Source: an uncultured Sphingomonas sp. (GTDB lineage: Bacteria > Pseudomonadota > Alphaproteobacteria > Sphingomonadales > Sphingomonadaceae). Taken from it: a DNA stretch of 64,000 nt. Location of the stretch: the NCBI RefSeq assembly GCF_946478955.1, contig NZ_CAMLDL010000006.1, positions 83,902 to 147,901 on the forward strand, given 5' to 3'. A model generated the notes under the pieces. That model searched no databases. It was given only the letters and a program-made list of their open reading frames with translations, and was not told the DNA's origin. The position numbers were made by a program, and so were the translations under genes. This document shows, piece after piece, positions 19,901-27,443 of this stretch (position 1 is its first letter; each line of letters starts with the position of its first letter).

Positions 19901-20020
19901 TTCAGAGGTCGCGCCATCGGTCGGCTGAGCCGCCGCACCATCGGTATCGGTTTGCTGGGCAAATGCCGGCGTAGAAAGAGCAACGAGGCCGGCCGAAAGC
20001 AGCCAGAACGACTTGCGCAT
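16982..20020 (-). CDS. TonB-dependent outer-membrane receptor with proline-rich C-terminal tail
   Basis: Outer-membrane gated channel for a scarce nutrient, energised by TonB-ExbBD. ATG 20020 is chosen since AGGGGAG lies 8 bases upstream and it begins a clean signal peptide (MRKSFWLLSAGLVALSTPAFA). A TonB box-like DIVVTATRR is at residues 59-67, then the plug (IDGVYRSRIG, RIEVLRGPQGTLFGRNASAG) and a long beta-barrel, 1012 residues in all. The barrel seems to end near LRAKFAP; about 56 residues follow that are rich in proline, including a run of 12, and contain TCADGSVILATDAC with two cysteines, ending in PERG. The ligand cannot be read from the sequence. An alternative ATG at 20059 lacks support. 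Confidence 0.94.
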   Translation of the reverse strand: MRKSFWLLSAGLVALSTPAFAQQTDTDGAAAQPTDGATSEGAAVDNQATATTAEPDTGDIVVTATRRNEALSDVPLAVSAVTADSLKNTGANDIRALTQVSPSLLVSSTSSEAGAGGARIRGVGTVGDNPGLESSVAVFIDGVYRSRIGVGLTELGPVDRIEVLRGPQGTLFGRNASAGLVSVITAKPKFNTEISGEATVGNYNLRRGQLSLTGPISDTVAARLDGVWMKRDGFMHDVISGRDVNDRDRWLLRGQLLFQPSSDLSFRVVADYSKRNEECCAGAYLPTHDAITDGSGGYTYGPSSIAAIERGLGAQILDDTFDRDVAITPGRNYASRVKDYGISGELVYDLGGAELTSITAYRYNNYVRGQDADFNNLDIIYRDDDGNSANRFKTFTQELRLQGKAFGDKLDWLVGGYFANEKLRVRDNLAYGADMSRYANCLVAANFAASPLVPDSIVAPTGGTCFNTAIAGAVRSGLEAQYVGAAGNVPLQTALASQIQVLSAFARLPADGFVPVNFGAAPFVNSGFTNVSLVSGAGPRTFTGVAQNDVFHQSSRNWALFTHNIFEITPGLNLTVGARYTRERKKLKATLTDNNTLCALFSGVPALNALQQLPCVIPSVPGGNWSDTSSKTEGKLSGTVVLSWKPTDQLLTYIGYSRGYKAGGYNLDRNSLPRNGSSRNGAVLGSADLDDLKFEPEINDAFEAGVKYNGRGIDVNVAVFRQLFDAFQLNTFNGISFEVANISSCSQSLNGQDTDNDPTTGACTDGKIKHGVKSTGVEFELFSRPLRNVTFNLGATYARTRYANNLVTADGDPISNQLFQLPGRQMSNSSKLSVTSSLGWTPPIGSGGIHGLVYIDARRMSRFNTGSNLDLEKIQKAFTVFNARIGLRGAEDRWAIEAWAQNLFNKNFYQVAYNTPLQGSGSTRGVEAGFYPVSTSLYSAFLGEPRTYGLTLRAKFAPRKAEPAPPVVTPPPPPPPATQTCADGSVILATDACPPPPPPPPPPPPEPAPERG

Positions 20021-20159
20021 GAACACACTCCCCTGTGTAGGTTTCTTATTATTGCCCATAGAATTAAATCAGGCCGGGATTTGAAGGAAGCGTGACGCAC
20101 ACCTTGTCAGTCAAAACCGGAGTCCATGCGGCCAAAATGTCACATGCGGCGACGCAACA

Positions 20160-20202
20160 TAAAAAAGGCGCGGCTTCCGTAGGGGAAGCACGCGCCTTTT
20201 TT
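20160..20202. terminator. intrinsic terminator downstream of infC
   Basis: Stem AAAAAAGGCGCG (20161-20172) with CGCGCCTTTTTT (20191-20202), and inner pairing GCTTCC/GGAAGC. It begins 21 bases beyond the infC stop on the minus strand. The symmetric A and T runs make it usable in both directions, and it separates infC from the TonB receptor. Confidence 0.94.
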
Positions 20203-20222
20203 GAACCAACGAGGTTCGCGAT

Positions 20223-20768
20223 TTATTTGGGCGCAATCACCATCAGCATCTGACGGCCTTCCATGCGCGGATGTTGCTCAACCTTGGCCACTTCGGCTGT
20301 CTCTTCGGCAACACGCTGCAGCACAGCCATGCCAAGCTGGTTGTGCGCCATTTCACGGCCCCGGAAGCGAAGGGTCAGCTTCACCTTGTCGCCCTCTTCC
20401 AGAAATTCGAAGACCTTCTTCATTTTGACGTTGAAGTCATGGTCATCGATGTTCGGACGCATTTTGATCTCTTTGATCTCCTGCGTCTTCTGGCGCTTGC
20501 GCTGCTCGTTGGCCTTTTTCTGCGCTTCATATTTGTAGCGGCCAATATCGAGGAATTTGGCGACGGGCGGATCTGCGCCCGGGCTGATTTCAACCAGGTC
20601 GAGTCCGACTTCCTGTGCCTGCTCAAAGGCTTCACGCGTATACATTACGCCCAGATTTTCGCCATTTTCGTCGATCACCCGGACCTTCTGTGCCTGGATG
20701 AACTGATTATAGCGGGGGCCGGTCATTTGCGGCGGCGCCATCGAGCGGCGCGGGTAGGGCGGTGGTAT
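20223..20768 (-). CDS. infC: translation initiation factor IF-3, ATA start
   Basis: Binds the 30S subunit, blocks premature 50S joining and discriminates against non-canonical start codons. The N-domain ([20 protein letters not shown]), linker and C-domain ([31 protein letters not shown]) are intact. Relatives carry a short basic stretch (RRPMAPP-like) before the first methionine. Here the in-frame codons upstream of ATG 20741 read ATA-CCA-CCG-CCC-TAC-CCG-CGC-CGC-TCG, and a good AAGGAG lies 8 bases before that ATA (20768-20766), whereas ATG 20741 has no such site. IF-3 genes are known to use AUU, AUC or AUA starts for autoregulation. I therefore call the ATA start, giving 181 residues; ATG 20741 would give 172. 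A terminator follows. Confidence 0.93.
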   Translation of the reverse strand: MPPPYPRRSMAPPQMTGPRYNQFIQAQKVRVIDENGENLGVMYTREAFEQAQEVGLDLVEISPGADPPVAKFLDIGRYKYEAQKKANEQRKRQKTQEIKEIKMRPNIDDHDFNVKMKKVFEFLEEGDKVKLTLRFRGREMAHNQLGMAVLQRVAEETAEVAKVEQHPRMEGRQMLMVIAPK

Positions 20769-20776
20769 AGCTGCGT

Positions 20777-20783
20777 CTCCTTT
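20777..20783 (-). promoter_or_regulatory. ribosome binding site that decides the infC start
   Basis: AAAGGAG on the minus strand, 8 bases before the ATA at 20768-20766. No comparable purine tract precedes the first ATG, 27 bases further on. The placement supports initiation at a rare codon. Confidence 0.7.
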
Positions 20784-20877
20784 GTGCGTTGTTTCGGGCG
20801 CGACTTAAATCCTTCGCCCTCTAAAAGAAAGAGCGAGCAGGCCATCCCGTTCCATTTTCACCGCACAATGTGGCGCC

Positions 20878-21039
20878 ATGGTGTCATTTTGGGAGCGGCC
20901 AAAGCTTGTCGACTGGCCGTTCAAGGACCTGCGCCGCGCTACGATGGAATATATGGGGTGCGAATCGCCCAGCCGCAACAGATCGCCCCAGCCATTGTTC
21001 GATATTACCGCCGGTCTCGAGCCGTTTCTCCGATCGTAG
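20878..21039 (+). CDS. possible 53-residue small ORF
   Basis: ATG 20878 to TAG 21039. The product starts MVSFWERPKLVDWPFKDLRR and has mixed, protein-like composition without the Arg/Ser/Pro bias of antisense frames. It has no good ribosome binding site and no recognised family, and it lies opposite a probable thrS-infC transcript. It may be a gene remnant or chance. Low confidence. Confidence 0.15.
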   Translation: MVSFWERPKLVDWPFKDLRRATMEYMGCESPSRNRSPQPLFDITAGLEPFLRS

Positions 21040-21106
21040 AAGTACCCAGGCAGGCGGCGATTACGTATGTGGCCCAGAAAGCCAGAGACCAAACGCATGT
21101 GATCAT
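21005..21106 (-). CDS. possible 33-residue hydrophobic peptide coupled to thrS
   Basis: ATG 21106 overlaps the thrS stop (ATGA). It encodes a hydrophobic N-terminal segment ([20 protein letters not shown]) and then a short polar tail. The overlap resembles the coupling used throughout this genome, but one such overlap is easily random and I recognise no family. Confidence 0.17.
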   Translation of the reverse strand: MITCVWSLAFWATYVIAACLGTSTIGETARDRR

Positions 21107-23115
21107 GGGCGCAAATCGGGTGCCAATGCTTCTGCGGTAAACGTAGCAATCGCGTCGTCGAGCGACATGATCTTCTGATGCTCGTCACTTCCCAGACGGC
21201 GGACGGCAACGGTGCCTTCCTCTGCTTCGCGCTTCCCAACGACGAGCAGCAGCGGCACTTTGGCGAGACTATGTTCGCGCACCTTGTAGTTGATCTTCTC
21301 GTTGCGAAGATCAATTTCCGCGCGGATACCGGAAGCTTTCAACTTCTCGGTCACCTCGCGGGCATAATCGTCGGCGTCGCTGACAATGGTCGCGACCACG
21401 ACCTGTGTCGGAGCCAGCCACAGGGGCAGCTTTCCGGCGAAATGCTCGATCAGGATTCCAATAAATCGTTCATAGCTGCCAAAGATGGCGCGGTGGAGCA
21501 TCACCGGCCGATGCCGTTCCCCATCTTCGCCAATGTAGGTTGCGTCGAGCCGTTCAGGCAGAACACGGTCAGACTGGATCGTGCCGACCTGCCAGGTCCG
21601 GCCGATTGCGTCGGTTAAATGCCATTCAAGCTTGGGCGCATAAAAGGCGCCCTCGCCCGGCAATTCTTCCCAGCCATATTCCTCCGTCGCCATACCGGCC
21701 TCGACCACAGCATTACGCAGTTCGGCCTCTGCCTTGTCCCAGTCGTCATCGCTGCCAAACCGCTTGTCGGGGCGCAGCGCCAGCTTGATCGAATATTTGA
21801 AACCGAAATCCTTGTAGATATCGTCCGCCAGCTTCGCGAAGGCCTTTGCCTCGTCGACAATCTGATCTTCGGTACAGAAGATGTGAGCGTCGTCCTGAGT
21901 GAACTGACGCACACGCATCAGGCCATGAAGCGCGCCGTGCGGTTCGTTGCGGTGGCAGCAGCCGTTTTCGTAAATGCGCAGCGGCAGATCGCGATAGCTG
22001 GTAATGCCCTGCTTGAAGATGAGGACGTGCGCCGGGCAGTTCATCGGCTTCAGCGCCATCAGGTCAGCCGCCCCGGTAAGCACCGGCGCTTCTTCGTCGG
22101 TCGACGGGATTTCGTCGGGCACCACGAACATATTCTCGCGATATTTGCCCCAGTGGCCGCTCTTTTCCCACTGCCGCGCATCCATCAGCTGCGGGGTCTT
22201 AACCTCTTCATAGCCCGCACCAACGATCTTGCGGCGCATATAAGCCTCCAGCGCAAGCCAAATCTTGTAACCTTGCGGGTGCCAGAAGATGGAACCGTGC
22301 GCCTCTTCCTGAAGATGGAACAGGTCCATCTCCTTGCCCAGCTTGCGGTGGTCACGCTTGGCGGCTTCTTCCAGCCGGACAAGATAATCGTCAAGCTGCT
22401 TCTTGTTCAGCCAGGCAGTGCCGTAAATGCGGCTCAGCATCGGATTCTTCGGATCGCCGCGCCAATAAGCGCCCGATACCCGGGTCAATTTGAACGCGCG
22501 CGGGTCGAGTTTGCCGGTCGAGGGCAAATGCGGGCCTCGGCAAAGATCCATCCAGTCGCCGTCGGCCTTGCCGGTGCGATACATGGTGATCGCCTCGCCC
22601 TCGGGCAGCTCCATCACCCATTCGGCCTTGAAGCTCTCCCCGCTCTTTTCGAAGAAATCGCGGACGTCGGCGCGGCTCCACTCTTCGCGGATCAGTGGCT
22701 TGTCGGCGGCGATGATGCGGCGCATCTCCTCCTCAATTGCCGGGAGCTCTTCCTCCGTAAAGGGCCCGTGATCTGCGGTCGGCGCGAAATCATAATAGAA
22801 GCCGTCGTCGGTCGCTGGACCGAAGGTGATCTGCGTCCCCGGATAGAGGTTCTGCACCGCCTCCGCGAGGATGTGCGCGAAATCATGGCGGACCAGCTCC
22901 AGCGCATCCTTTTCATCGCGCGAGGTGACCAGCGCCAACTGGCTGTCTCCGTCGAACGGGCGATTGAGGTCGCGCAGTTCACCATCGACGCGCGCTGCCA
23001 GCGCGGCCTTGGCGAGTCCCGGACCAATCGCCGCCGCGACATCGGCGGGGGTCGAGCCGTGGGGCATTTCGCGCGAGGAACCATCAGGGAGCGAGATTTT
23101 GAACATTTCGGACAT
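21103..23115 (-). CDS. thrS: threonyl-tRNA synthetase
   Basis: Charges tRNA-Thr and edits misacylated serine. Full class II ThrRS of 670 residues: TGS domain ([18 protein letters not shown]), editing domain with [11 protein letters not shown] and DLCRGPH, catalytic core with motif 2 ([23 protein letters not shown]), the zinc-site MNCPAH and a C-terminal anticodon-binding domain ([15 protein letters not shown]). I chose ATG 23115 (MSEMFKIS) with AGGTG 9 bases upstream; the frame is open for 32 further codons that look non-coding. It lies upstream of infC on the same strand, the thrS-infC order conserved in many bacteria, but rpmI-rplT do not follow here. Confidence 0.97.
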   Translation of the reverse strand: MSEMFKISLPDGSSREMPHGSTPADVAAAIGPGLAKAALAARVDGELRDLNRPFDGDSQLALVTSRDEKDALELVRHDFAHILAEAVQNLYPGTQITFGPATDDGFYYDFAPTADHGPFTEEELPAIEEEMRRIIAADKPLIREEWSRADVRDFFEKSGESFKAEWVMELPEGEAITMYRTGKADGDWMDLCRGPHLPSTGKLDPRAFKLTRVSGAYWRGDPKNPMLSRIYGTAWLNKKQLDDYLVRLEEAAKRDHRKLGKEMDLFHLQEEAHGSIFWHPQGYKIWLALEAYMRRKIVGAGYEEVKTPQLMDARQWEKSGHWGKYRENMFVVPDEIPSTDEEAPVLTGAADLMALKPMNCPAHVLIFKQGITSYRDLPLRIYENGCCHRNEPHGALHGLMRVRQFTQDDAHIFCTEDQIVDEAKAFAKLADDIYKDFGFKYSIKLALRPDKRFGSDDDWDKAEAELRNAVVEAGMATEEYGWEELPGEGAFYAPKLEWHLTDAIGRTWQVGTIQSDRVLPERLDATYIGEDGERHRPVMLHRAIFGSYERFIGILIEHFAGKLPLWLAPTQVVVATIVSDADDYAREVTEKLKASGIRAEIDLRNEKINYKVREHSLAKVPLLLVVGKREAEEGTVAVRRLGSDEHQKIMSLDDAIATFTAEALAPDLRP

Positions 23116-23329
23116 GGAGAAGCACCTAGTGCAGCGCAGCATCGGCTTCAAGCGTGGCGAACCGAATCCTCCCCTGGACCGGCTGGCGATCATCGCGCTG
23201 CTGCGAAGCAACAGTCCGGGAAATTCGTATGAAGACCGCTTCCCTCGGCTTTATGCCTTGCTAAGCATTGTGGGCCGAACATTTGGGGGGATGGCGTGCG
23301 CAGGCTCGGCGCCATTGTTTGGGGGGATA

Positions 23330-24406
23330 ATGAATATTCAAATGGTGGGCGTCGCCGAGCCCGATTATTTCCAGTCGAACGATGAGATCGCCTTTAGCGG
23401 TCGATGGGCCGAATATCTGAAAATAGTCTCGGTCAATTTCGTCCTGACTATAGTGACAATTGGCTTGTACCGATTCTGGGCAAAGGCCCGGGAACGCCGC
23501 TACCTATGGTCCAGGACCGAGATGATCGGCGAACCGTTCGAATGGGAAGGCACCGGCAAGGAATTATTTATCGGTTTCCTGGTGGCATTGCCGCTAGTCC
23601 TGCCGACCTTCGCCATGTTTGGTTGGGGAATTCCCCGCATAGCGAGCAGCGTGGGCTGGCAATGGGCCGTCGGTGTATCCATCCTGACCTATTTGCTGTT
23701 CTTCACCCTGCTGGCGTTCGCGCGGTTTCGCGCTTTGCGATATCGGTTGTCGCGGAGCCGCTGGCGCGGGATTTCCGGCGGCGCCACGGAACGCGGCTAT
23801 GGATACGCTCTGCGCGCGCTCGGTCGTTACGCCGCAGCGTTTGCGACCCTGGGGGTTTTGTACCCTTGGTGCCATGTTGCCAACTGGAACGACCGCTGGG
23901 GATCGATGGGTTTCGGGTCATCGCCGTTCACGTCGAGGATGACGACGCGGCCCCTGCGCATCATTTGGGCGGTGACTCTGGCCGCACTGTGGTTTGGCAA
24001 TATGATGCTGATCATTCTGCAGGACCCGAATGTGATCATGTTCGGTCCCGGTGCGCCGGCGCTGATGGTGCCGCTGCTGATCTATGCGGTCACTGGCATC
24101 TGCTATCTTGCCTATCTGTCCGCTTTCTACCGCAGCGCGCTGGACGAACTACGATTGGGCGACGTGGAATTTACGCTGGATTCGAATCTCAATGATTGGC
24201 TGAACTTCTATCTTGCGACGGCCGCATTGACGGTCGTCACGCTCGGACTGGCTATCTTCGTCTATCAATATCGGCGTTGGAAATTCATCGTGGACAGACT
24301 GGAAATCCACGGCGGCGGCGAATTTCTGGCGCTTCGGCAATCGCAGCATGTGGGAACGTACGGTGCAGACGGCCTGGCCGACGCTTTTGATATCGGCGCC
24401 TTCTAG
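23330..24406 (+). CDS. DUF898 (YjgN-like) polytopic membrane protein, copy 1
   Basis: Inner-membrane protein of 358 residues matching the DUF898/YjgN family, function unknown. A motif of the type T-x-G-hydrophobic-x3-W followed by basic and aromatic residues recurs three times: LTIVTIGLYRFWAKARERR near the N-terminus, LGVLYPWCHVANWNDRW in the middle, and LTVVTLGLAIFVYQYRRW near the C-terminus. This suggests an internally repeated bundle. The cytosolic-looking C-tail ends ADAFDIGAF, as in the next gene. Start ATG 23330 follows GGGGGG. It heads a plus-strand cluster DUF898-DUF898-M48 protease-hydrolase-TPR and is divergent from thrS. Confidence 0.85.
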   Translation: MNIQMVGVAEPDYFQSNDEIAFSGRWAEYLKIVSVNFVLTIVTIGLYRFWAKARERRYLWSRTEMIGEPFEWEGTGKELFIGFLVALPLVLPTFAMFGWGIPRIASSVGWQWAVGVSILTYLLFFTLLAFARFRALRYRLSRSRWRGISGGATERGYGYALRALGRYAAAFATLGVLYPWCHVANWNDRWGSMGFGSSPFTSRMTTRPLRIIWAVTLAALWFGNMMLIILQDPNVIMFGPGAPALMVPLLIYAVTGICYLAYLSAFYRSALDELRLGDVEFTLDSNLNDWLNFYLATAALTVVTLGLAIFVYQYRRWKFIVDRLEIHGGGEFLALRQSQHVGTYGADGLADAFDIGAF

Positions 24407-24460
24407 GCAAACAGATAGGATGGGTTAGCGACGCTCGGCGCGACCATGCAGTTGGGGGAC

Positions 24461-25555
24461 ATGATGGACCAATATGTGCGTACGTCGGCGGATCCGGATA
24501 AGGCGGTTGTCTTCACCGGGACCTGGCGGGAATATCTGCCGATCGCGGCGAGCAATGCACTGCTGACCATCGTAACACTGGGTATCTACCGTTTCTGGGC
24601 GGCCGCGCGGCAGCGGCGCTATTTATGGAGCCGGACCGAGCTCATTGGCGATCCGTTGGAATGGACCGGCACCGGCAAGGAGATGTTCATCGGTTTCCTG
24701 ATGGTGATGGCCGTGATGATGCCATTCTTCCTGTTTTTCCAGTTCCTGCTGCCGGCGCTTGCCGCACGGGGTCTTGGTATCGCCGCAGGAATGGTGGTGA
24801 TTCTGTTCTATATCGCCATCCTTTACCTCGGCGGCTTCGCTCAGTTCCGCGCGCTGCGCTACCGCCTGTCGCGGAGCTGGTGGCGCGGCATACGGGGTGG
24901 CAGCGATGAGCCCGGCTGGAATTATGGCGGCGAATATCTTGGCCGAACCATTATCGCCGGCATGACATGGGGCATCGCCTGGCCGTGGCAAGCCGTCCAC
25001 CTGTGGAATAGCCGTTGGAATAATATGAGCTTTGGCCAGCAATCCTTTTCGACCGACCTTAATGCAGATGGCCTGAAGGCGCGCTGGTTCGCGATCTACC
25101 TTGCGCCGATTGCCGTTTTGGTCTTGATCGGAATTATTTTCGCGGCGGTCGGGTTTGGCACAGGGCAGTTCAAGAACGAGGCCGCTGAGGCCACCTTGGG
25201 AACAATCTTTCTGGCCCTATTCCTCCTGGTCTACCTTATTGTCCCTTTGGCGATGCTCAACTGGTATGCTGCCTTTTATCGCAAAGCGGCCGACGAATTG
25301 CGCCTTGGGGACCTGGCCTTCGGGTTCGACGCCACGACGTGGCAATGGCTAAAGCTCTGGCTGGGCAATATTGCATTGGCGATCGTCACCCTTGGCCTTG
25401 GTCTGACCTATTGGGGCTATCGAAACTGGTCGTTCATCATTCGCCACCTTCATGTTTATGGGCAAGTCGATGTGTCGATGATGCAGCAATCGACAACCCA
25501 CGCACCGACCGAGGCGGAAGGTTTTGCCGACGCCTTTGACATTGGCGCGATCTAG
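24461..25555 (+). CDS. DUF898 (YjgN-like) polytopic membrane protein, copy 2
   Basis: Paralogue of the preceding gene, 364 residues, so the pair looks like a tandem duplication that has diverged. It shares the N-terminal block (TIVTLGIYRFWAAARQRRYL), the GTGKEMFIGFL segment, FRALRYRLSRSWWRGIRGG, the middle WPWQAVHLWNSRW and the C-terminal tail ADAFDIGAI. I start at ATG 24461, 4 bases after a GGGGG tract; ATG 24446 adds five residues but has no binding site. The gap to copy 1 is 54 bases and to the M48 protease 9 bases. Function unknown; a heteromeric membrane complex is plausible but inferred. Confidence 0.85.
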   Translation: MMDQYVRTSADPDKAVVFTGTWREYLPIAASNALLTIVTLGIYRFWAAARQRRYLWSRTELIGDPLEWTGTGKEMFIGFLMVMAVMMPFFLFFQFLLPALAARGLGIAAGMVVILFYIAILYLGGFAQFRALRYRLSRSWWRGIRGGSDEPGWNYGGEYLGRTIIAGMTWGIAWPWQAVHLWNSRWNNMSFGQQSFSTDLNADGLKARWFAIYLAPIAVLVLIGIIFAAVGFGTGQFKNEAAEATLGTIFLALFLLVYLIVPLAMLNWYAAFYRKAADELRLGDLAFGFDATTWQWLKLWLGNIALAIVTLGLGLTYWGYRNWSFIIRHLHVYGQVDVSMMQQSTTHAPTEAEGFADAFDIGAI

Positions 25556-25564
25556 GGGGGCGGC

Positions 25565-26617
25565 ATGGACGCAATCCTCTATGACGGCGTTACGGCCGAT
25601 CGTCACCAGGTTCGTGTCGAAGCAGGCACGGGAGACCTGCACCTATTCGGACTGTCGGCCGGGCCGGAATCCATTCCCGCGACGGACCTGACGATTGTCG
25701 ATTCCGATGCTCGGCGAACCACGCTGGGTCATAGACAGCGATCCGGCTGGCGCCTCGTCCTTGCGCAACCGGTTGCACCGGACATCGCCGCGTTGCTGCC
25801 TAAGAAGAGCGACTATGGCAGCTGGATCGACCGGGTCGGATTATGGAAAGCGTCGGGCGCAATGGCGGTCGCTGCCGGCGCTGTCCTGCTCATCGGTTAT
25901 ACCGCGCCAACATGGATGGCGCCGCTGGTTCCCGAAAGCTGGGAAAGGAACCTTGGCGCAGCGCTTGTTGGTGATTTTGGCGACAATGCGTGCCACTCCA
26001 GCACCGCAGACGCTGCGCTGAAGAAAATGGCGGCGCGAGTCGACCCGGCGGCAGGTTCCGCCGCCAGCATTCCGATGACGGTCATCGACGTTGGCATTTT
26101 CAACGCTGCCGCCATTCCGGGAAACCGTATCGTCATTTTCAAAGGCGCGCTGGATGACACCGACAATCCGGATGCGATGGCCGGAATATTGGCCCATGAG
26201 ATTGGCCATGTGCGCAAACGACATGTGACGCAGGCGCTGATCCGCGAACTTGGCATCGGCGCGCTGATCCGCCTGTTCGCGGGCGACATCGGGGCGAATG
26301 CGCAGCAGCTTGTGTCGCTAAGCTATACTCGCGCCAACGAGGAGGAGGCCGACCAGGAGGCGATCAAGGCATTGGACAACGGCAACATCGACCCGCGCCC
26401 GACCGCCGCATTGTTCCGTGACCTGGAAAAGCTGAGTGGGCCGCTGGATTCGGTCAAATGGCTGAACAGCCATCCACAAAGCGGCGACCGTGCCAAATTG
26501 TTCGACGCGTCGTGGAAAAAGGGGCGCATCTATCAAACATCATTGACCCAGGCCGACTATCAGGCCCTCCAGAATGCCTGCGGCTCAAGGCCGGAGAAAG
26601 AGGTGCTAGCGCCGTAG
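25565..26617 (+). CDS. M48-family zinc metallopeptidase, membrane-anchored
   Basis: Zinc endopeptidase of family M48. The active site is HEIGH (His211, Glu212, His215) with the third ligand in EEEAD (about Glu261). Residues 1-90 form a domain resembling one often fused to M48 proteases next to DUF898 genes (I recall DUF7092). A single hydrophobic segment (about 97-120) follows, putting the protease domain in the periplasm. The ATG is preceded by a GGGGGG tract. It starts 9 bases after the second DUF898 gene, implying one operon and a shared role, perhaps quality control or processing at the membrane. The role is inference; the enzyme class is firm. Confidence 0.9.
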   Translation: MDAILYDGVTADRHQVRVEAGTGDLHLFGLSAGPESIPATDLTIVDSDARRTTLGHRQRSGWRLVLAQPVAPDIAALLPKKSDYGSWIDRVGLWKASGAMAVAAGAVLLIGYTAPTWMAPLVPESWERNLGAALVGDFGDNACHSSTADAALKKMAARVDPAAGSAASIPMTVIDVGIFNAAAIPGNRIVIFKGALDDTDNPDAMAGILAHEIGHVRKRHVTQALIRELGIGALIRLFAGDIGANAQQLVSLSYTRANEEEADQEAIKALDNGNIDPRPTAALFRDLEKLSGPLDSVKWLNSHPQSGDRAKLFDASWKKGRIYQTSLTQADYQALQNACGSRPEKEVLAP

Positions 26618-26666
26618 CGCATACCCGCCCTTGCCCGGCTGCGACGGGGCGGGCATGGGGAGAAGC

Positions 26667-27443
26667 ATGCAGACAACCGACATCCCCGCCATACCGCTCG
26701 CCTATTTCGATCCGGGCGACAATCGCCGGATCGCGTATCGCCAACGCAAGCCGGATCACGGCAAGCCAACCGTCCTTTTCCTGCCCGGATACGCCAGCGA
26801 CATGGAAGGCGCGAAAGCGACAACGATCGATCTATTCTGTGCCAGCCGAGGGGTTGGCTGCCTGCGCATGGATTATAGCGGCACCGGGTCTTCAGGCGGG
26901 GAATTTGGCGACGGGACGCTGGACCGATGGCTGAACGAGGTGTTGAGCGCGATTGATTTCATGACCGATGGCGAACCGATCGTCATCGCGGGGTCCTCGA
27001 TGGGCGGATGGCTCGCCTTTCACGCCGCCCTGCAACGCCCAGATCGCGTCAAAGGGCTGGTGGGGATCGCCGCCGCGCCCGATTTCACCGACTGGGGTTT
27101 CAGTGCCGAGGAAAAGCAGGGCCTGGATCGCGGCGAGGTTCTGGAACGCGCAAACCCATATGGACCGGAACCGATGCGGACCTACCCGGACTTCTGGAAA
27201 TCCGGGCTTGGCATGCGGCTGTTGTACAACCCCATCGACCTCAATATTCCCGTGCGGCTTGTCCATGGGGAAAAGGACACTGACGTCCCAATGGGCGTTC
27301 CCATCAAGTTGATGGACGACCTGCGTTCATCGGACGTGCAGCTAAACCTCATCAAGAATGGCGGCCACCGCCTTAGTGAACCGCACGAGATCCATGCGAT
27401 TCTCGTTGCGCTCGTCGGCCTGTTGGAGCTGATTGCCGAATGA
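26667..27443 (+). CDS. alpha/beta hydrolase, ABHD10-like
   Basis: Serine hydrolase of 258 residues with the alpha/beta fold. The nucleophile elbow is GSSMGG (Ser111), the oxyanion region FLPGYASDMEG, the acid probably in VHGEKDTDVP and the histidine in NGGHRLSEPHE. The layout resembles ABHD10-type thioesterases/esterases, but the substrate is not defined. Start ATG 26667 has GGGGAG upstream; a frame 12 codons longer begins in an inverted repeat. It overlaps the following TPR gene by 4 bases (ATGA) and lies 49 bases after the M48 gene. Confidence 0.87.
   Translation: MQTTDIPAIPLAYFDPGDNRRIAYRQRKPDHGKPTVLFLPGYASDMEGAKATTIDLFCASRGVGCLRMDYSGTGSSGGEFGDGTLDRWLNEVLSAIDFMTDGEPIVIAGSSMGGWLAFHAALQRPDRVKGLVGIAAAPDFTDWGFSAEEKQGLDRGEVLERANPYGPEPMRTYPDFWKSGLGMRLLYNPIDLNIPVRLVHGEKDTDVPMGVPIKLMDDLRSSDVQLNLIKNGGHRLSEPHEIHAILVALVGLLELIAE

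Larger units (their letters stand above)
20769..21102. other. thrS-infC spacer, 334 bases
   Basis: Largest stretch without a confident gene. On the minus strand it holds the infC ribosome binding site and may act as a transcribed leader, since thrS and infC are usually cotranscribed. I saw no convincing terminator, tRNA or known riboswitch. Two short open frames lie in it (plus 20878-21039 and minus 21005-21106), both listed separately at low confidence. Confidence 0.5.

Noticed and set aside
21619..23232. Plus-strand open frame of 537 codons
   Set aside because: It lies opposite thrS, whose motifs are complete. Composition is that of an antisense frame.
26624..26653. Inverted repeat CCCGCCC/GGGCGGG before the alpha/beta hydrolase
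   Set aside because: Seven GC-only base pairs with a 16-base loop and no T-run are expected by chance at this base composition.
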